NCBI GenBank assembly: GCA_964521865.1
Contig: CAZFTJ010000022.1
Coordinates: 1-64,000, forward strand
From: CAYSRJ01 sp964521865
GTDB lineage: Bacteria; Spirochaetota; B62-G9; DRHN01
Reading direction: 5' to 3'
Length of the DNA stretch: 64,000 bases
Shown: positions 21,030-30,597 of the stretch, piece after piece
How the letters are laid out: every line of letters begins with the position of its first letter
How positions within the stretch are numbered: position 1 is the stretch's first letter
Position numbers and translations under genes: made by a program
The notes under the pieces: generated by a model
Told to the model about the DNA's origin: nothing
Database searches by the model: none
Seen by the model: only the letters and a program-made list of their open reading frames with translations

Positions 21030-21152
21030 AGTTAAAGATAAGATTGTAACTTATTGATATATTAAAAGATAGAGAGGGTTACTCGTGTTCTATTCGAAGA
21101 AAAACAGAGAAAATACTGCATTTATGTAGGTATTTATACCGTAATCCTACAT

Positions 21153-22706
21153 TTATGTATGAAAACGGCCGGGGTTTATGTCGTACTTTCGTATCCGGAG
21201 CCCCATTTGACGCTCGGTGAGACCAAGCGCACGGGCCGCTTTTGCGGCATTGCCCCGTGATGATTTCAACGCATCCTGAATGGTTTCCTTTTCGATACTT
21301 TCAAGTGTTACTCTGAGGGTACGATTGATAGTTGTACCGCTCGCCTCTGCGGTCTGGAGAGTTGGAGGGAGGTGATGGCCGTGAATAACATCGTCGTTGC
21401 TCAAAAGCACGGCACGCTCCATGCAGTTTTCAAGCTCACGCACGTTTCCAGGCCAGTGATAGGCCATGAGCATATCTATCGCCGGTGTGGATATACGCCG
21501 AATGTTTTTAGAGTTGACTCTGCTGTACTTTTCAACGAAAAAGTCGGAGAGCAGCAGAATGTCGGTTTTGCGCTCCCGTAGGGGTGGGATATGGATGGGA
21601 AACACGTTGAGCCGGTAGTAAAGGTCCTCTCTGAATTGAGTTTTCACCATGAGCTTTTCGAGATCTCTGTTGGTGGCCGCTATGATACGAACATCGGTTT
21701 TGATGGTGAGAGTGCCGCCCACACGTTCGAACTCCTTCTCCTGGAGTACGCGAAGGAGCTTTATCTGAGTCGCGGGGCTGAGGTCGCCTATTTCGTCGAG
21801 GAAGAGGGTGCCGCCGTGCGCAAGCTCAAAGCGTCCCTTGCGGGTCGAGATTGCGCCGGTAAACGCTCCTTTTTCATGTCCGAACAGCTCGCTCTCTATT
21901 ATGGTTTCCGGCAGCGCCGCGCAGTTGACCTTGATAAAGGGCTTTATGGCCCTGCGGCTCTCGTAGTGAATGGCATGAGCAATGAGCTCCTTGCCTGTTC
22001 CGCTCTCGCCTCGTATGAGCACGGTTGTATCGCTCTTTGCAACCTGCGGTATGAGGTTGAATACCTCCTGCATTTCACTCGAGTTGCCGATAATATTTGC
22101 CGGCCTGAAACGGTCTTTCAGTTCTTCCTGCAGTCTGATATTCTCTTCAAGCAGTCTCTGTCGTTCTTCTGTGGCCTGCTGACGCAGTTTCACGGCCTGA
22201 GATATCATCGACCCGATAATTGAGAAAAGACGTGCGTCATCTTCCAGGGAGAACTCCGTGGAGTAAAGCCGGTCGGCGCTGAGCGCACCGATTACCTCGT
22301 TCTCCAGTTTAATAGGAACGCATATATAGGAAAGCTCTCTGAGGTCGGTATTTTCACGGGCTCCGGTTTTATCGAGAAAGAGCGGTTCATCTGAAATTCT
22401 GGACAGGATGACCGGTTTGCCCGTCTGCACGACTCTGCCGATGATCCCTTCACCGAGTTTGTATCGCCCTCTCTTCTGCTGGTGGGTGGAAAGTCCGACT
22501 GCGGATTCAATCGAAATTTCTCCGGTTTTTCTGTTGAGCAGAGTGATCACTCCACGTATGATATCCGTATGCCTGGCAATCGCCTGAAGAACCGGACGTA
22601 CCACATCACGGAGGTCCATACTCGAATCGAGGATGCGGCTTATTTCGAAGAGGAGGGAAAGTTCCTGCAGCTGTTCCTTCACCTTCGGTTTTTTGTACGC
22701 ACTCAT
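21153..22706 (-). CDS. nifA: NifA-type sigma-54-dependent transcriptional activator
   Basis: 517 residues in the order GAF sensor (about 15-175), AAA+ activator and DNA-binding helix-turn-helix. The AAA+ part shows Walker A GESGTGKE, the sigma-54 contact loop GAFTGA, Walker B GTLFLDEIGD and the arginine-finger region NVFPIHIPPLRER. The C-terminal helix pair AAKAARALGLTERQMGLRIRKYDI is the typical NifA form. This family drives nif or nitrogen-response promoters with sigma-54. Its start overlaps the ltaE-like stop by 4 bp, so the two are co-transcribed. The next gene downstream, glnB, has a sigma-54 promoter. No nif structural gene is in the window, so the target range is inferred. Confidence 0.85.
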   Translation of the reverse strand: MSAYKKPKVKEQLQELSLLFEISRILDSSMDLRDVVRPVLQAIARHTDIIRGVITLLNRKTGEISIESAVGLSTHQQKRGRYKLGEGIIGRVVQTGKPVILSRISDEPLFLDKTGARENTDLRELSYICVPIKLENEVIGALSADRLYSTEFSLEDDARLFSIIGSMISQAVKLRQQATEERQRLLEENIRLQEELKDRFRPANIIGNSSEMQEVFNLIPQVAKSDTTVLIRGESGTGKELIAHAIHYESRRAIKPFIKVNCAALPETIIESELFGHEKGAFTGAISTRKGRFELAHGGTLFLDEIGDLSPATQIKLLRVLQEKEFERVGGTLTIKTDVRIIAATNRDLEKLMVKTQFREDLYYRLNVFPIHIPPLRERKTDILLLSDFFVEKYSRVNSKNIRRISTPAIDMLMAYHWPGNVRELENCMERAVLLSNDDVIHGHHLPPTLQTAEASGTTINRTLRVTLESIEKETIQDALKSSRGNAAKAARALGLTERQMGLRIRKYDINPGRFHT

Positions 22707-23737
22707 AGGTGTTGGTCCTGGCTTATCTCTTTCAGCGCATGTATAAATTCTAAAACGTCGTTCTCAGTCGTGTCGAAAGAGGTCATCAACCTGATTATAT
22801 GCTCTCCGGCATCCCATATGTAAAAGAAGTATCGTTTCTTCAAATCATCGATTATACGGGGGGGAAGTTTTACAAACACGGCATTCGCCTCGACCTTCTG
22901 CGTTATCCGGCAGCCGGGTACACCGATAATCCCATCTGCAAGCATTTTCGCCATGCGATTTGCGCGCTGTGCATTTTTCATCCAGAGGTCGTTTTCAAAA
23001 AAAGCGGTAAACTGAGCCGATATGAAACGCATCTTCGACAACAGCTGCATACCCTGTTTTCGGATATATTTAAAGCTCCGAATCCCTTTTTGATTGAACA
23101 AGACCACCGCTTCACCGATCATCATCCCGTTTTTTGTGCCGCCGAACGAGAGCACGTCAACACCGGCCTGGCCCGTAATCTCTCTGAGACCGGTATCCAG
23201 ATACGCCGCTGCATTGCTGAGCCGGGCTCCGTCCATGTGGAGGATCATATTGTTCTTATGTGCAAATGAAGCAAGGTCGGCTATCTCCTCAACCGTATAT
23301 ACGGTTCCCAGTTCGGTCGATTGTGTAATCGAAACGGCGCCCGGCTGCGCGTGGTGCTCGTTGCCCAGGACTTCGAGAAACGGTTCCAATGATCGGGGTG
23401 AGATCTTCCCATCCTCGGATGGGATCTCCCTCAGCTTGCATCCCGCGATATTTTCAGGAGCACCGCATTCGTCGACATTCAGATGGGCCGAAGAAGCGCA
23501 CAATACGGAATGATAGGGATTTAATAATACTCTGAGGCCGAGCACATTCGCTGCGGTCCCTGTCAAAACGAAGAAGGTTTCGCTTCGTGGCCCGAATACC
23601 TCTTTCATCTTTTTAAGCGCAGATTCGGTAAACCTGTCGTCTCCGTAGCCGATGCAATGCCCGCCGTTTGCTTCTGCAATGGCTTTCATGATTTCGGAAT
23701 GAACCCCCGCGTTGTTGTCGCTCGCAAACCCCCCCAA
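22703..23737 (-). CDS. ltaE: Threonine aldolase family PLP enzyme
   Basis: 344 residues with the family start FASDNNAGVHSEIMKAI, the substrate segment HLNVDECGAPE, HMDGARLSNAAAYL and the PLP lysine in SFGGTKNG. Members cleave threonine/allo-threonine to glycine and acetaldehyde or act as related beta-eliminating lyases. The start is a TTG at 23737 behind GGGAGG. Its stop overlaps the nifA start, an unusual pairing of amino-acid catabolism with a nitrogen activator. A relative of the shared UTR motif lies 54-83 bp upstream. Confidence 0.88.
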   Translation of the reverse strand: MGGFASDNNAGVHSEIMKAIAEANGGHCIGYGDDRFTESALKKMKEVFGPRSETFFVLTGTAANVLGLRVLLNPYHSVLCASSAHLNVDECGAPENIAGCKLREIPSEDGKISPRSLEPFLEVLGNEHHAQPGAVSITQSTELGTVYTVEEIADLASFAHKNNMILHMDGARLSNAAAYLDTGLREITGQAGVDVLSFGGTKNGMMIGEAVVLFNQKGIRSFKYIRKQGMQLLSKMRFISAQFTAFFENDLWMKNAQRANRMAKMLADGIIGVPGCRITQKVEANAVFVKLPPRIIDDLKKRYFFYIWDAGEHIIRLMTSFDTTENDVLEFIHALKEISQDQHL

Positions 23738-23790
23738 TGCAGCACCTCCCTTTGACCGTTCGGTAATTCCGCCCTTGTAATCACCGGCTG

Positions 23791-23820
23791 TATTATTCGA
23801 ACGTAGAGCGTCCGAATATC
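23791..23820 (-). repeat. Shared 5-prime-UTR motif, divergent copy upstream of ltaE
   Basis: On the minus strand ATTCGGACG pairs with CGTTCGAAT around a 5-base loop (one G-T pair), giving a 9-bp hairpin. The GGACGC core and TTCGAATAA tail match the copy upstream of amtB. Confidence 0.4.
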
Positions 23821-23915
23821 ACAAAAGTAATCTATTTATATAAAAAATCAACGCTTTCTCTCTTGCTCTGAAGTACATTGAGCGGAAGTATGTGAAAGCA
23901 GGGAAACGGGGCTGG

Positions 23916-25598
23916 TTATGAGGAGCCTGTCGGCTGTTTTTTCAACGCCGGATTTTCGGTGGTAAGACCGCTTCCTGACAGTTCTCCGTACGTAAGCAGG
24001 AAGGCGCAAGTCGAAGCGAAAAGAAACACATCGACGACGGCTTCTATTACCTTTTTGTTGTTCAGTTTTTTCGGTCCGTCGATTTTTTCATTGAAGTGCA
24101 GGGATTCTTCTGCATTTTCGAGAAGACGCTTCGAGGAGTTGTAATCGTCTATAACGACCGAGAGGGTATTCTGGATAGCCTTCATTGCTTCGGCGATTCT
24201 GTAACGGGCATTTCTGCTTGCAATCGATCTTTTTTTATTGAGCGATTCCAGTATAGAAGATTTTTGAAGCACCGTAAGCCGCAGGTTTTCATCCGCCTTT
24301 CTGTATTCTTTCAATATGTCAATATAGTCCTTTACTTCATGCCGGGCCTCGCTGAACAGGAGATACGCATGGTTGAGATCTTCTTTGATGTCGATCTTCT
24401 TCTGTTCCCGGTAATCTATGGTAAAGACGATCTTTCCGGTTGTCAGCACAAAAGAGTATTCCTTTTCAAATATTTCCATGAAAACGGCGCTGCGGTACAT
24501 CTTATCGGCCGGATGGAAAAGGGAAAATATAGCGTCTTCACCGTAGGTTTGTCGTTCAAACTCTTCGATGGTCTTCTGCAGAATAGGGAGGCCCCTCTGT
24601 ATATGCCTAGGAATCGCTACCTCTTCCGCTACCTTTTCGTGCGCTTCTTCCTGTTTGCCTTTAAGATACTCTTTTATCCTTTTGAGCTCCTCGGCGCGCT
24701 TCTTCCTTTCAATGTGCGTAATGTACCCGATTTTATCCTGCTCCGTTATGCCGAGCAGGTCATCGAGCTCCTGAGAAAAGAGTGGGTAATATACCCGGTA
24801 CATCCTGCAGACAATAGCGTGGAATTTTCCGAGAATGTCGATAAGTATGACGTCCACATCATTTTTAAGCCCGCCCTTCGTAACCTCAGCATCTTCAGGA
24901 GTGCGCGTGCCTGTGCTCTGCTGTATGCCGACCGCCTTCTGGAGATAAAATTTCGAAAGATCGGTGAACTGTCCGAGTATATACATCTTTTTGAAGAAGC
25001 TCTTGAAAATTTCGATATACGGCCCGACCGGGATGCTTTTTCGTCCGACCGCTTTTTCAATTGAAGAAAACTCCTTGTCGTCATAAAGAGTACGTAATCG
25101 GATTATGAGCTCATAGAAGGTGCTGCTTTCACCGGTTGATGCTTTTTTAATTTCTCTGACAATCGAGCTTTTACCATCGAGAAAAGAGGAAACCGTGAGA
25201 TTGAGATCGAGGAAATGATTTTTTGCCTCGCCTCCGAAGAACCGCACGAATCGGTCTGAAAACTTACCGTTGACGGCGAACACTTTTGAGAAAAGCCCTT
25301 TTACGTAGACCTTGATTCCGGTGAAGGGTTTTGACTTTTTCCGGATTCGGGGCCTTGATTTTTGTCTAACAGCCGGCGGCTTTTGTGCGGGCAGCTTGAT
25401 TCGTTTTTCGACCCGGGCAGCCTGTCTGACCGCCTCCCGGTCACGGGGTTTTTCCGGGGGAAGTTTTTCCCCCTGTTTTTTTTCGTCGATTATCTCTCCG
25501 CCGTGCTCTACGAATTCATGAAAGAGCCTTTTCCTCTGAGTATCATCGAGCCGATCGATGCCGGTTTTTTTTCGCAGTCTGTCAAAATTGTCTTTCAT
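23916..25598 (-). CDS. Large conserved-type protein of unknown function (spirochaete-like)
   Basis: 560 residues with no enzymatic motif that I recognise. The N-terminal 90 residues are charged and basic. The middle is helical with the repeated acidic/basic pattern of a cytoskeletal or adaptor protein (for example ERKKRAEELKRIKEYLKGKQ). A hydrophobic segment near the C-terminus (AVVDVFLFASTCAFLLTYG) could be a membrane anchor. From memory it resembles the DUF5312-type family, which I associate with spirochaetes, but that needs a profile search. It is monocistronic on the minus strand and divergent from the LysM-M23 genes. Confidence 0.65.
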   Translation of the reverse strand: MKDNFDRLRKKTGIDRLDDTQRKRLFHEFVEHGGEIIDEKKQGEKLPPEKPRDREAVRQAARVEKRIKLPAQKPPAVRQKSRPRIRKKSKPFTGIKVYVKGLFSKVFAVNGKFSDRFVRFFGGEAKNHFLDLNLTVSSFLDGKSSIVREIKKASTGESSTFYELIIRLRTLYDDKEFSSIEKAVGRKSIPVGPYIEIFKSFFKKMYILGQFTDLSKFYLQKAVGIQQSTGTRTPEDAEVTKGGLKNDVDVILIDILGKFHAIVCRMYRVYYPLFSQELDDLLGITEQDKIGYITHIERKKRAEELKRIKEYLKGKQEEAHEKVAEEVAIPRHIQRGLPILQKTIEEFERQTYGEDAIFSLFHPADKMYRSAVFMEIFEKEYSFVLTTGKIVFTIDYREQKKIDIKEDLNHAYLLFSEARHEVKDYIDILKEYRKADENLRLTVLQKSSILESLNKKRSIASRNARYRIAEAMKAIQNTLSVVIDDYNSSKRLLENAEESLHFNEKIDGPKKLNNKKVIEAVVDVFLFASTCAFLLTYGELSGSGLTTENPALKKQPTGSS

Positions 25599-25678
25599 AT
25601 GGTTTTTTTCAGCACCTCCGGAATTCTTCTCATCGTGATAATCAATTGTGCCGAAAAGTACTTTGTACGGGTACGACT

Positions 25679-26845
25679 ATGATGACCGATAGAGTATATT
25701 CAAAACATCGGAATAAAACAGACCTCCCTCAAGATGCAAAACCGTCTTTCGGAAAAATGCGCGGGAATATGGTATGGGGGCGGTCGAAATCGCTGCGCTT
25801 TCAAAAGGTGTATCCGAAATTAGTCAAAAACCGGGTGCGCCTCCTCAGAGTCCCTTATACTAATTCTACATCATTTTTTCAAAAAATTAAACAAAAGAGT
25901 AGAGTGCTTCTGCTCATTCTTGTGGTTTTTGTTGTCATTTTCGGTTTCATACCCCTTTCAATGAATGTTAAGTCCTACATGTGGGAAAGACAGAGGGCGA
26001 TGTCATCCACCGGCGATCCGCTGTACGATATTTTTATCGTCGAAGGCCTCACCCTGGAAAAAACGGATCAAAAAACCGCCGGCATTGATTCCCCGAATAT
26101 CGGTGTGTACAGCCTGCCGAGCTTTACAACCAGAGCATATACGGTTAAGAAGGGTGATTCGCTTTTCGGCATTGCACGCAGGTTCAATGTATCGATCGAT
26201 ACGGTGATTTCGGCAAACGAATTGAAAAACGCATACTATCTCGGCATAAGAACGAAATTGAAAATTCCAAACATGAGCGGCGTATACTACAGGGTTCAAA
26301 GGGGAGACTCGCTGTCATCGATAGCCGCCAGGTATAAAATCGGCATCAACAAGATTGCGGATATCAACGATCTGCCGAGCTCTGTTATACATGTCGGTGA
26401 CGAACTATTCATTCCGGGGGGTGCGCTTTCGAGCTGGGAACGCGCCTCAGTGCTCGGCAATCTCTTCAAAAAACCGACGGCCGGCAGATTGACGTCACGA
26501 ATGGGTTTCAGAACAGATCCGTTTACAGGCGAGCGCGCATATCACGCAGGCATAGATATCGCCAACAGGAGAGGGACTCCGGTCTATGCCGCCCAAAACG
26601 GGCGGGTGGTGTACACGGGATACCGGGGGAATTACGGGAGAACCGTAATATTGAGGCATCCGCAGGGGTATATCACGATTTATGCCCATCTGGAAAAAAT
26701 ATATGTCAAACGCTCCCAAACAGTTCAGCAGGGTAATAAGATCGGAACGGTTGGCAATACGGGTCGATCGACAGGACCTCATCTGCATTTTGAGATACAC
26801 CAGTACGATAAACTGCTCGATCCATTGAAGATACTGCATATGTGA
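25679..26845 (+). CDS. Membrane-anchored LysM/M23 peptidase
   Basis: About 388 residues from ATG 25679 (a second ATG follows directly; the ribosome site is weak). A basic cytoplasmic N-terminus of about 65 residues is followed by one membrane helix (VLLLILVVFVVIFGFI). Two LysM peptidoglycan-binding domains follow (YTVKKGDSLFGIARRF and YRVQRGDSLSSIAARY), then a C-terminal M23 lysostaphin-like domain. Zinc ligands are visible in AYHAGIDIAN and HLHFEIH. It probably cuts or remodels peptidoglycan cross-links in the periplasm. The next gene encodes a paralogue with the same architecture. Confidence 0.9.
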   Translation: MMTDRVYSKHRNKTDLPQDAKPSFGKMRGNMVWGRSKSLRFQKVYPKLVKNRVRLLRVPYTNSTSFFQKIKQKSRVLLLILVVFVVIFGFIPLSMNVKSYMWERQRAMSSTGDPLYDIFIVEGLTLEKTDQKTAGIDSPNIGVYSLPSFTTRAYTVKKGDSLFGIARRFNVSIDTVISANELKNAYYLGIRTKLKIPNMSGVYYRVQRGDSLSSIAARYKIGINKIADINDLPSSVIHVGDELFIPGGALSSWERASVLGNLFKKPTAGRLTSRMGFRTDPFTGERAYHAGIDIANRRGTPVYAAQNGRVVYTGYRGNYGRTVILRHPQGYITIYAHLEKIYVKRSQTVQQGNKIGTVGNTGRSTGPHLHFEIHQYDKLLDPLKILHM

Positions 26846-26949
26846 TGCCGCAGAAAAGAGGAGCCGCCCGAACATGCGTGCTCGAACAATGACAAATACG
26901 TTGTAAAATTTATGCCCGTACTGTATAATTTTTCAAACAATTTTTCAAA

Positions 26950-28119
26950 ATGACCAAATTCTTCGATCAAACAAATGGGCGCATGAAATCCTTTCCCCCC
27001 GCCACCGGTTTTAAAGCAAAATGCAGAAAAGAGGTGCGTTTTGTAACGACACGTGTTATTCGTACATACATCACAGTAACAGACCGGGCGGCACAATACA
27101 GCATGCGTTTTTTCAACCTGAACCGAAACCGTATTGTTCGGTTATTATCAGGATGCCGCAAATTCATGACGTCTGTTCGTATTACATTGCCCTTTCCGGC
27201 AGGTACCATGCTTGTCGGCTTACTGTGTATTGCGTATATCTCTCTGTTTCCAAACCCCGCGACCTTCGTTGCCGAGGAAAAGCCTTTCTTCGGTGACTTT
27301 TCATGGTACACCGAACATCCGATTCATTTCTCTGCCGGTGATTTCAGGGAAAACGGAAGGGGCGGAATTGAAAACTATGTGCCCGACCTGCGGCTTGCGG
27401 AGTACACGATTCGGAAGGGCGATACCCTCTGGAGTATTGCCAGAAAGTTTGATGTGGATCCCGACAGTATAATAAGCTGCAATGTATTCTCAAATGTTCA
27501 TTCCATACATGAGGGCGACGTCATGCTCGTCCCGAATATGCGGGGGATATTCGTCACAATACAGGAGGGTGATTCAATTTTTAAGTTTTCCACCGAGTAC
27601 GAAATCCCGCCCGACTTCGTTATGGAGGTTAACAGGCTTCGTTCGAATACGCTCTCTGCCGGGATGAAGCTTTTTTTACCGGGGGCGCGATACAAAAATA
27701 TTGAAAGGGCCTATGCCCTCGGTGAAGCTTTCAACAAACCGGCGTACGGCAGGCTGACATCCCGATACGGGTACAGAAGAGACCCGTTTACCGGCAGGCG
27801 GGCCTTTCACAGGGGGATCGATATTGCGAACAGAATCGGTGTCAAGGTTCACACTGCCCAGACCGGAACGGTCATATACACCGGTGAGAGGTACGGATAC
27901 GGCAAGACGGTTATAATCCAGCACCGGTTCGGGTACAAAACTTTGTACGGGCATCTCGATTCGATCAGTGTACACAGGGGCCAGCATGTCGAGAGCGGAC
28001 AGATAATCGGCGCTCTCGGCAACACGGGCAGATCCACAGGTCCGCATCTGCATTTCGAGATATGGCTGAAAAACAGGACAATCGACCCTCTAACGCAAAC
28101 CAATATGGCGGTTCGGTAG
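26950..28119 (+). CDS. Second membrane-anchored LysM/M23 peptidase
   Basis: 389 residues with the architecture of its upstream neighbour: basic N-terminus, one helix (TMLVGLLCIAYISLFP), LysM domains YTIRKGDTLWSIARKF and VTIQEGDSIFKFSTEY, and an M23 domain with FHRGIDIAN and HLHFEIW. The second LysM is more divergent. The first ATG is used for lack of a better-supported site; the real start could be internal. It ends 3 bp before the pyk start, so peptidoglycan remodelling and pyk genes share a transcript. Confidence 0.88.
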   Translation: MTKFFDQTNGRMKSFPPATGFKAKCRKEVRFVTTRVIRTYITVTDRAAQYSMRFFNLNRNRIVRLLSGCRKFMTSVRITLPFPAGTMLVGLLCIAYISLFPNPATFVAEEKPFFGDFSWYTEHPIHFSAGDFRENGRGGIENYVPDLRLAEYTIRKGDTLWSIARKFDVDPDSIISCNVFSNVHSIHEGDVMLVPNMRGIFVTIQEGDSIFKFSTEYEIPPDFVMEVNRLRSNTLSAGMKLFLPGARYKNIERAYALGEAFNKPAYGRLTSRYGYRRDPFTGRRAFHRGIDIANRIGVKVHTAQTGTVIYTGERYGYGKTVIIQHRFGYKTLYGHLDSISVHRGQHVESGQIIGALGNTGRSTGPHLHFEIWLKNRTIDPLTQTNMAVR

Positions 28120-28122
28120 ACG

Positions 28123-29568
28123 ATGAAATCGACGAAGATCGTATGCACCATTGGACCTGCAAGCCACACTAAAAGAATTATCGAAGAAATGGCACGCGCC
28201 GGAATGAATCTTGTCCGTATGAACTTATCACACGGCTCATATGCGTTTCACCGCAAGACAATACAGGTATCGAGAGACGTGTCTCGACGGCTCGAACGGC
28301 ACATCGGGATCGTGCTCGATCTTCAGGGCCCTAAAATCAGAACGGGTAAACTTGCAAAAGAAACGGTGCAGCTGAAACGGGGAGGCGAAATCACGCTCAC
28401 CACAAGGGATGTGGAAGGCGACTGGAACATCATGAGTGTAAATTACGACAGGCTTCCGGCAGAGGTGAAAGAAGGAGAGCGGATACTGCTTGACGATGGA
28501 AATGTTGAGCTCAGGGTGGTCGGAATCGGCGGGGATTCCGTACGATGCAGGATTGTAAACGGCGGTGTTGTTCGATCCTACCGCGGGGTAAATCTCCCTG
28601 AAAGCGCTATCAGCGTACAGGCGGTAACACGAAAAGATATTGCAGATCTCAGCTTCGGTCTCGAAAACGGTGTCGATTTTTTTGCGCTTTCCTTTATCAG
28701 AAAGGCGGAAGATATTCAGTATCTGCGCTTGCTGATGCTGGAGCGAGGCACGGTGCTCCCCATCATTGCCAAAATCGAGAAACCGGAAGCAATACGGAAT
28801 ATAGACGGTATTATAGACGAAGCGGACGGCATTATGGTCGCGCGCGGAGACCTCGGCGCCGAAACTTCCCCTCAGGATGTACCGATTTTACAGAAAATGA
28901 TAATAAGAAAATGCAACAGGGCCGGGAAGCCGGTTATTACCGCGACACAGATGCTTGAGTCCATGATTGAGCATCCCCGTCCGACAAGGGCGGAAGCTGC
29001 GGATGTGGCAAATGCAATATTTGACGGAACGGATGCAGTTATGCTTTCAGGAGAAACTGCAATGGGCGCCTTTCCGGTACGTGCCGTAAAAACAATGGCC
29101 GAGATCGCACAGCGGGCCGAGGAAGAAATCAATAAGAGAAAGAGGGATGGATTTTCAGTTCAACCGCAGGAAATTCCCGAACCCGACGAAACGGCCGATT
29201 GTGTGAGCTATTCGGCAACACGGCTGACGGAGCTCATGAACCCAAAATATATCATAAGTTTCACCCTATCGGGAAAAACAGCCGCTCTCGTCAGTAAGTA
29301 CAGACCTTCCGTGCCGGTTATCGCCATGTCTCCGAATAAGGATGTGTTACGAAAACTTTCCGTGTACAGCGGTGTCTATGGTGTGTATATCGATCATGTG
29401 TCCTCAACCGAACAGCTTCTGGATACGGCGGAAAAAATCGTCGTTCAAAAGGGCTACTGCAGGGAGGGGGATAGGGTTCTTTTCATTGGAGGTGTTCCGG
29501 TGCTTGCTGGAGAGCCCACGAATATGCTGAAAGTGCACAAGGTGAAGCTCGGACAGAAAAATATATGA
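28123..29568 (+). CDS. pyk: Pyruvate kinase
   Basis: 481 residues, standard length. It converts phosphoenolpyruvate and ADP to pyruvate and ATP in glycolysis. Motifs: KIVCTIGPAS at the N-terminus, MNLSHGSYAFH, IVLDLQGPKIRTG, the active-site lysine region IIAKIEKPEAIRN, the metal site VARGDLGAE, and the TQMLESM and MLSGETAMG loops. The C-terminal allosteric domain is complete. It starts 3 bp after the M23 gene with no separate promoter visible. Confidence 0.97.
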   Translation: MKSTKIVCTIGPASHTKRIIEEMARAGMNLVRMNLSHGSYAFHRKTIQVSRDVSRRLERHIGIVLDLQGPKIRTGKLAKETVQLKRGGEITLTTRDVEGDWNIMSVNYDRLPAEVKEGERILLDDGNVELRVVGIGGDSVRCRIVNGGVVRSYRGVNLPESAISVQAVTRKDIADLSFGLENGVDFFALSFIRKAEDIQYLRLLMLERGTVLPIIAKIEKPEAIRNIDGIIDEADGIMVARGDLGAETSPQDVPILQKMIIRKCNRAGKPVITATQMLESMIEHPRPTRAEAADVANAIFDGTDAVMLSGETAMGAFPVRAVKTMAEIAQRAEEEINKRKRDGFSVQPQEIPEPDETADCVSYSATRLTELMNPKYIISFTLSGKTAALVSKYRPSVPVIAMSPNKDVLRKLSVYSGVYGVYIDHVSSTEQLLDTAEKIVVQKGYCREGDRVLFIGGVPVLAGEPTNMLKVHKVKLGQKNI

Positions 29569-29670
29569 CAGCGCGGCAATTTTATCCTGCGACATACTTC
29601 TTATATCGGTCTGAAGAACCCCAATACGGAAGAACACGACCCGGCCAAAGCCGGCAACTGATAAAAGTAC

Positions 29671-29713
29671 TTGACTGAAGGGAACGGATAGGTTATCATT
29701 GGAAATGATAACC
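29671..29713 (+). promoter_or_regulatory. Promoter and Fur-type palindromic operator
   Basis: TTGACT at 29671-29676 and TATCAT at 29694-29699 are 17 bp apart. A perfect inverted repeat, GGTTATCATT at 29691-29700 and AATGATAACC at 29704-29713 with a 3-bp centre, covers the -10 box. The ATCATT/AATGAT halves resemble Fur and PerR boxes. Its place directly before a Fur-family gene implies autoregulation. Confidence 0.8.
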
Positions 29714-29738
29714 ATTATCGCAGAAAAAGAGCAATGGT

Positions 29739-30215
29739 ATGGGTATTGACGAAAAGACGCTGTGGAGCAGGAAACGGCTTGAAGAATCCGACTACCGCCT
29801 CACCAAGCCGAGACGGTCTATTCTGGACGTACTCGCACATACGGACGAACACCTGAGCGCAGAAGAGATCTATCAGCGGGTATACGGCGATTATCCTGCA
29901 ATAGGGCTTACAACCGTGTACAGGACGCTCGAGCTTTTTGTTCAGATAGGTATCGTGCTTCGGTTCGACTTCGGCGACGGGAGAGCCCGGTATGAGTTGA
30001 GTGTAGGGCCTGAAGTACAGGGTTTTCATCATCACCACCTCATCTGCACGAACTGCAACAAGATTATCGATTATACCGATTTTATTGAGGACGAAATCGA
30101 TCTATTGGAAAAAACGGAGAAGGGACTTGAAACGCTTCATAATTTCAAGATCAACAATCATATCATAGCATTTTACGGACTGTGCGAAAACTGCAGAAAA
30201 GAAAAGAAGGAATAG
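29739..30215 (+). CDS. Fur-family metal-dependent repressor
   Basis: 158 residues. A winged-helix DNA-binding half (LTKPRRSILDVLAHTDEHLSAEEIY, then GLTTVYRTLELF) is followed by a dimerisation/metal half with HHHHLICTNC and CENCRKEKK, the two CxxC pairs that bind structural zinc. The family senses Fe, Mn, Zn or peroxide; the sequence alone does not say which. It is first in a unit with a NifX-like protein and an Mrp ATPase (gaps of 4 bp and an overlap), suggesting control of iron or Fe-S supply. The palindrome on its promoter is a likely self-binding site. Confidence 0.9.
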   Translation: MGIDEKTLWSRKRLEESDYRLTKPRRSILDVLAHTDEHLSAEEIYQRVYGDYPAIGLTTVYRTLELFVQIGIVLRFDFGDGRARYELSVGPEVQGFHHHHLICTNCNKIIDYTDFIEDEIDLLEKTEKGLETLHNFKINNHIIAFYGLCENCRKEKKE

Positions 30216-30219
30216 AGAG

Positions 30220-30597
30220 ATGAAAGTATGTGTAACGTCCCAGGGGCCTGATATGGATTCACCGGTCGATCCGAGATTCGGCAGATGCGGTTATTTTATC
30301 ATCGTTGACACCGATTCCCTTGAATTTGAAGCGGTGGAGAACAGCGGTATCAGGCAGAAGGGGGGTGCCGGTGTTGAATCGGCACGTCTTGCAGCTGAAA
30401 AAGGGGCTCAGGCGGTGCTCACGGGCAACTGCGGCCCGAATGCGTTTCAAATCCTCAATGCCGCCGGAATCGAGGTGTACACCGGGGTAAACGGTACGAT
30501 CAGAGATGCGGTTGAAAACTTCAAGAATGGAAAGTACAGCCCCCTCCCCAATGCAAATGTAGGTCCGCACTTTGGAATGAGCGGGTCGAACCAATGA
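30220..30597 (+). CDS. NifX/NifB-type iron-molybdenum-cofactor domain protein
   Basis: 125 residues forming one dinitrogenase iron-molybdenum cofactor (NifX/NafY) domain: an MKVCVTSQG start, SPVDPRFGRCGYF, the GAGVESARLA helix and AVLTGNCGPNAF. Such small proteins carry or shuttle metal-sulphur clusters. Stand-alone copies beside Mrp/NBP35 genes are common and are not proof of nitrogenase. It begins 4 bp after the Fur-family stop and overlaps the mrp start by 4 bp. Confidence 0.88.
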   Translation: MKVCVTSQGPDMDSPVDPRFGRCGYFIIVDTDSLEFEAVENSGIRQKGGAGVESARLAAEKGAQAVLTGNCGPNAFQILNAAGIEVYTGVNGTIRDAVENFKNGKYSPLPNANVGPHFGMSGSNQ

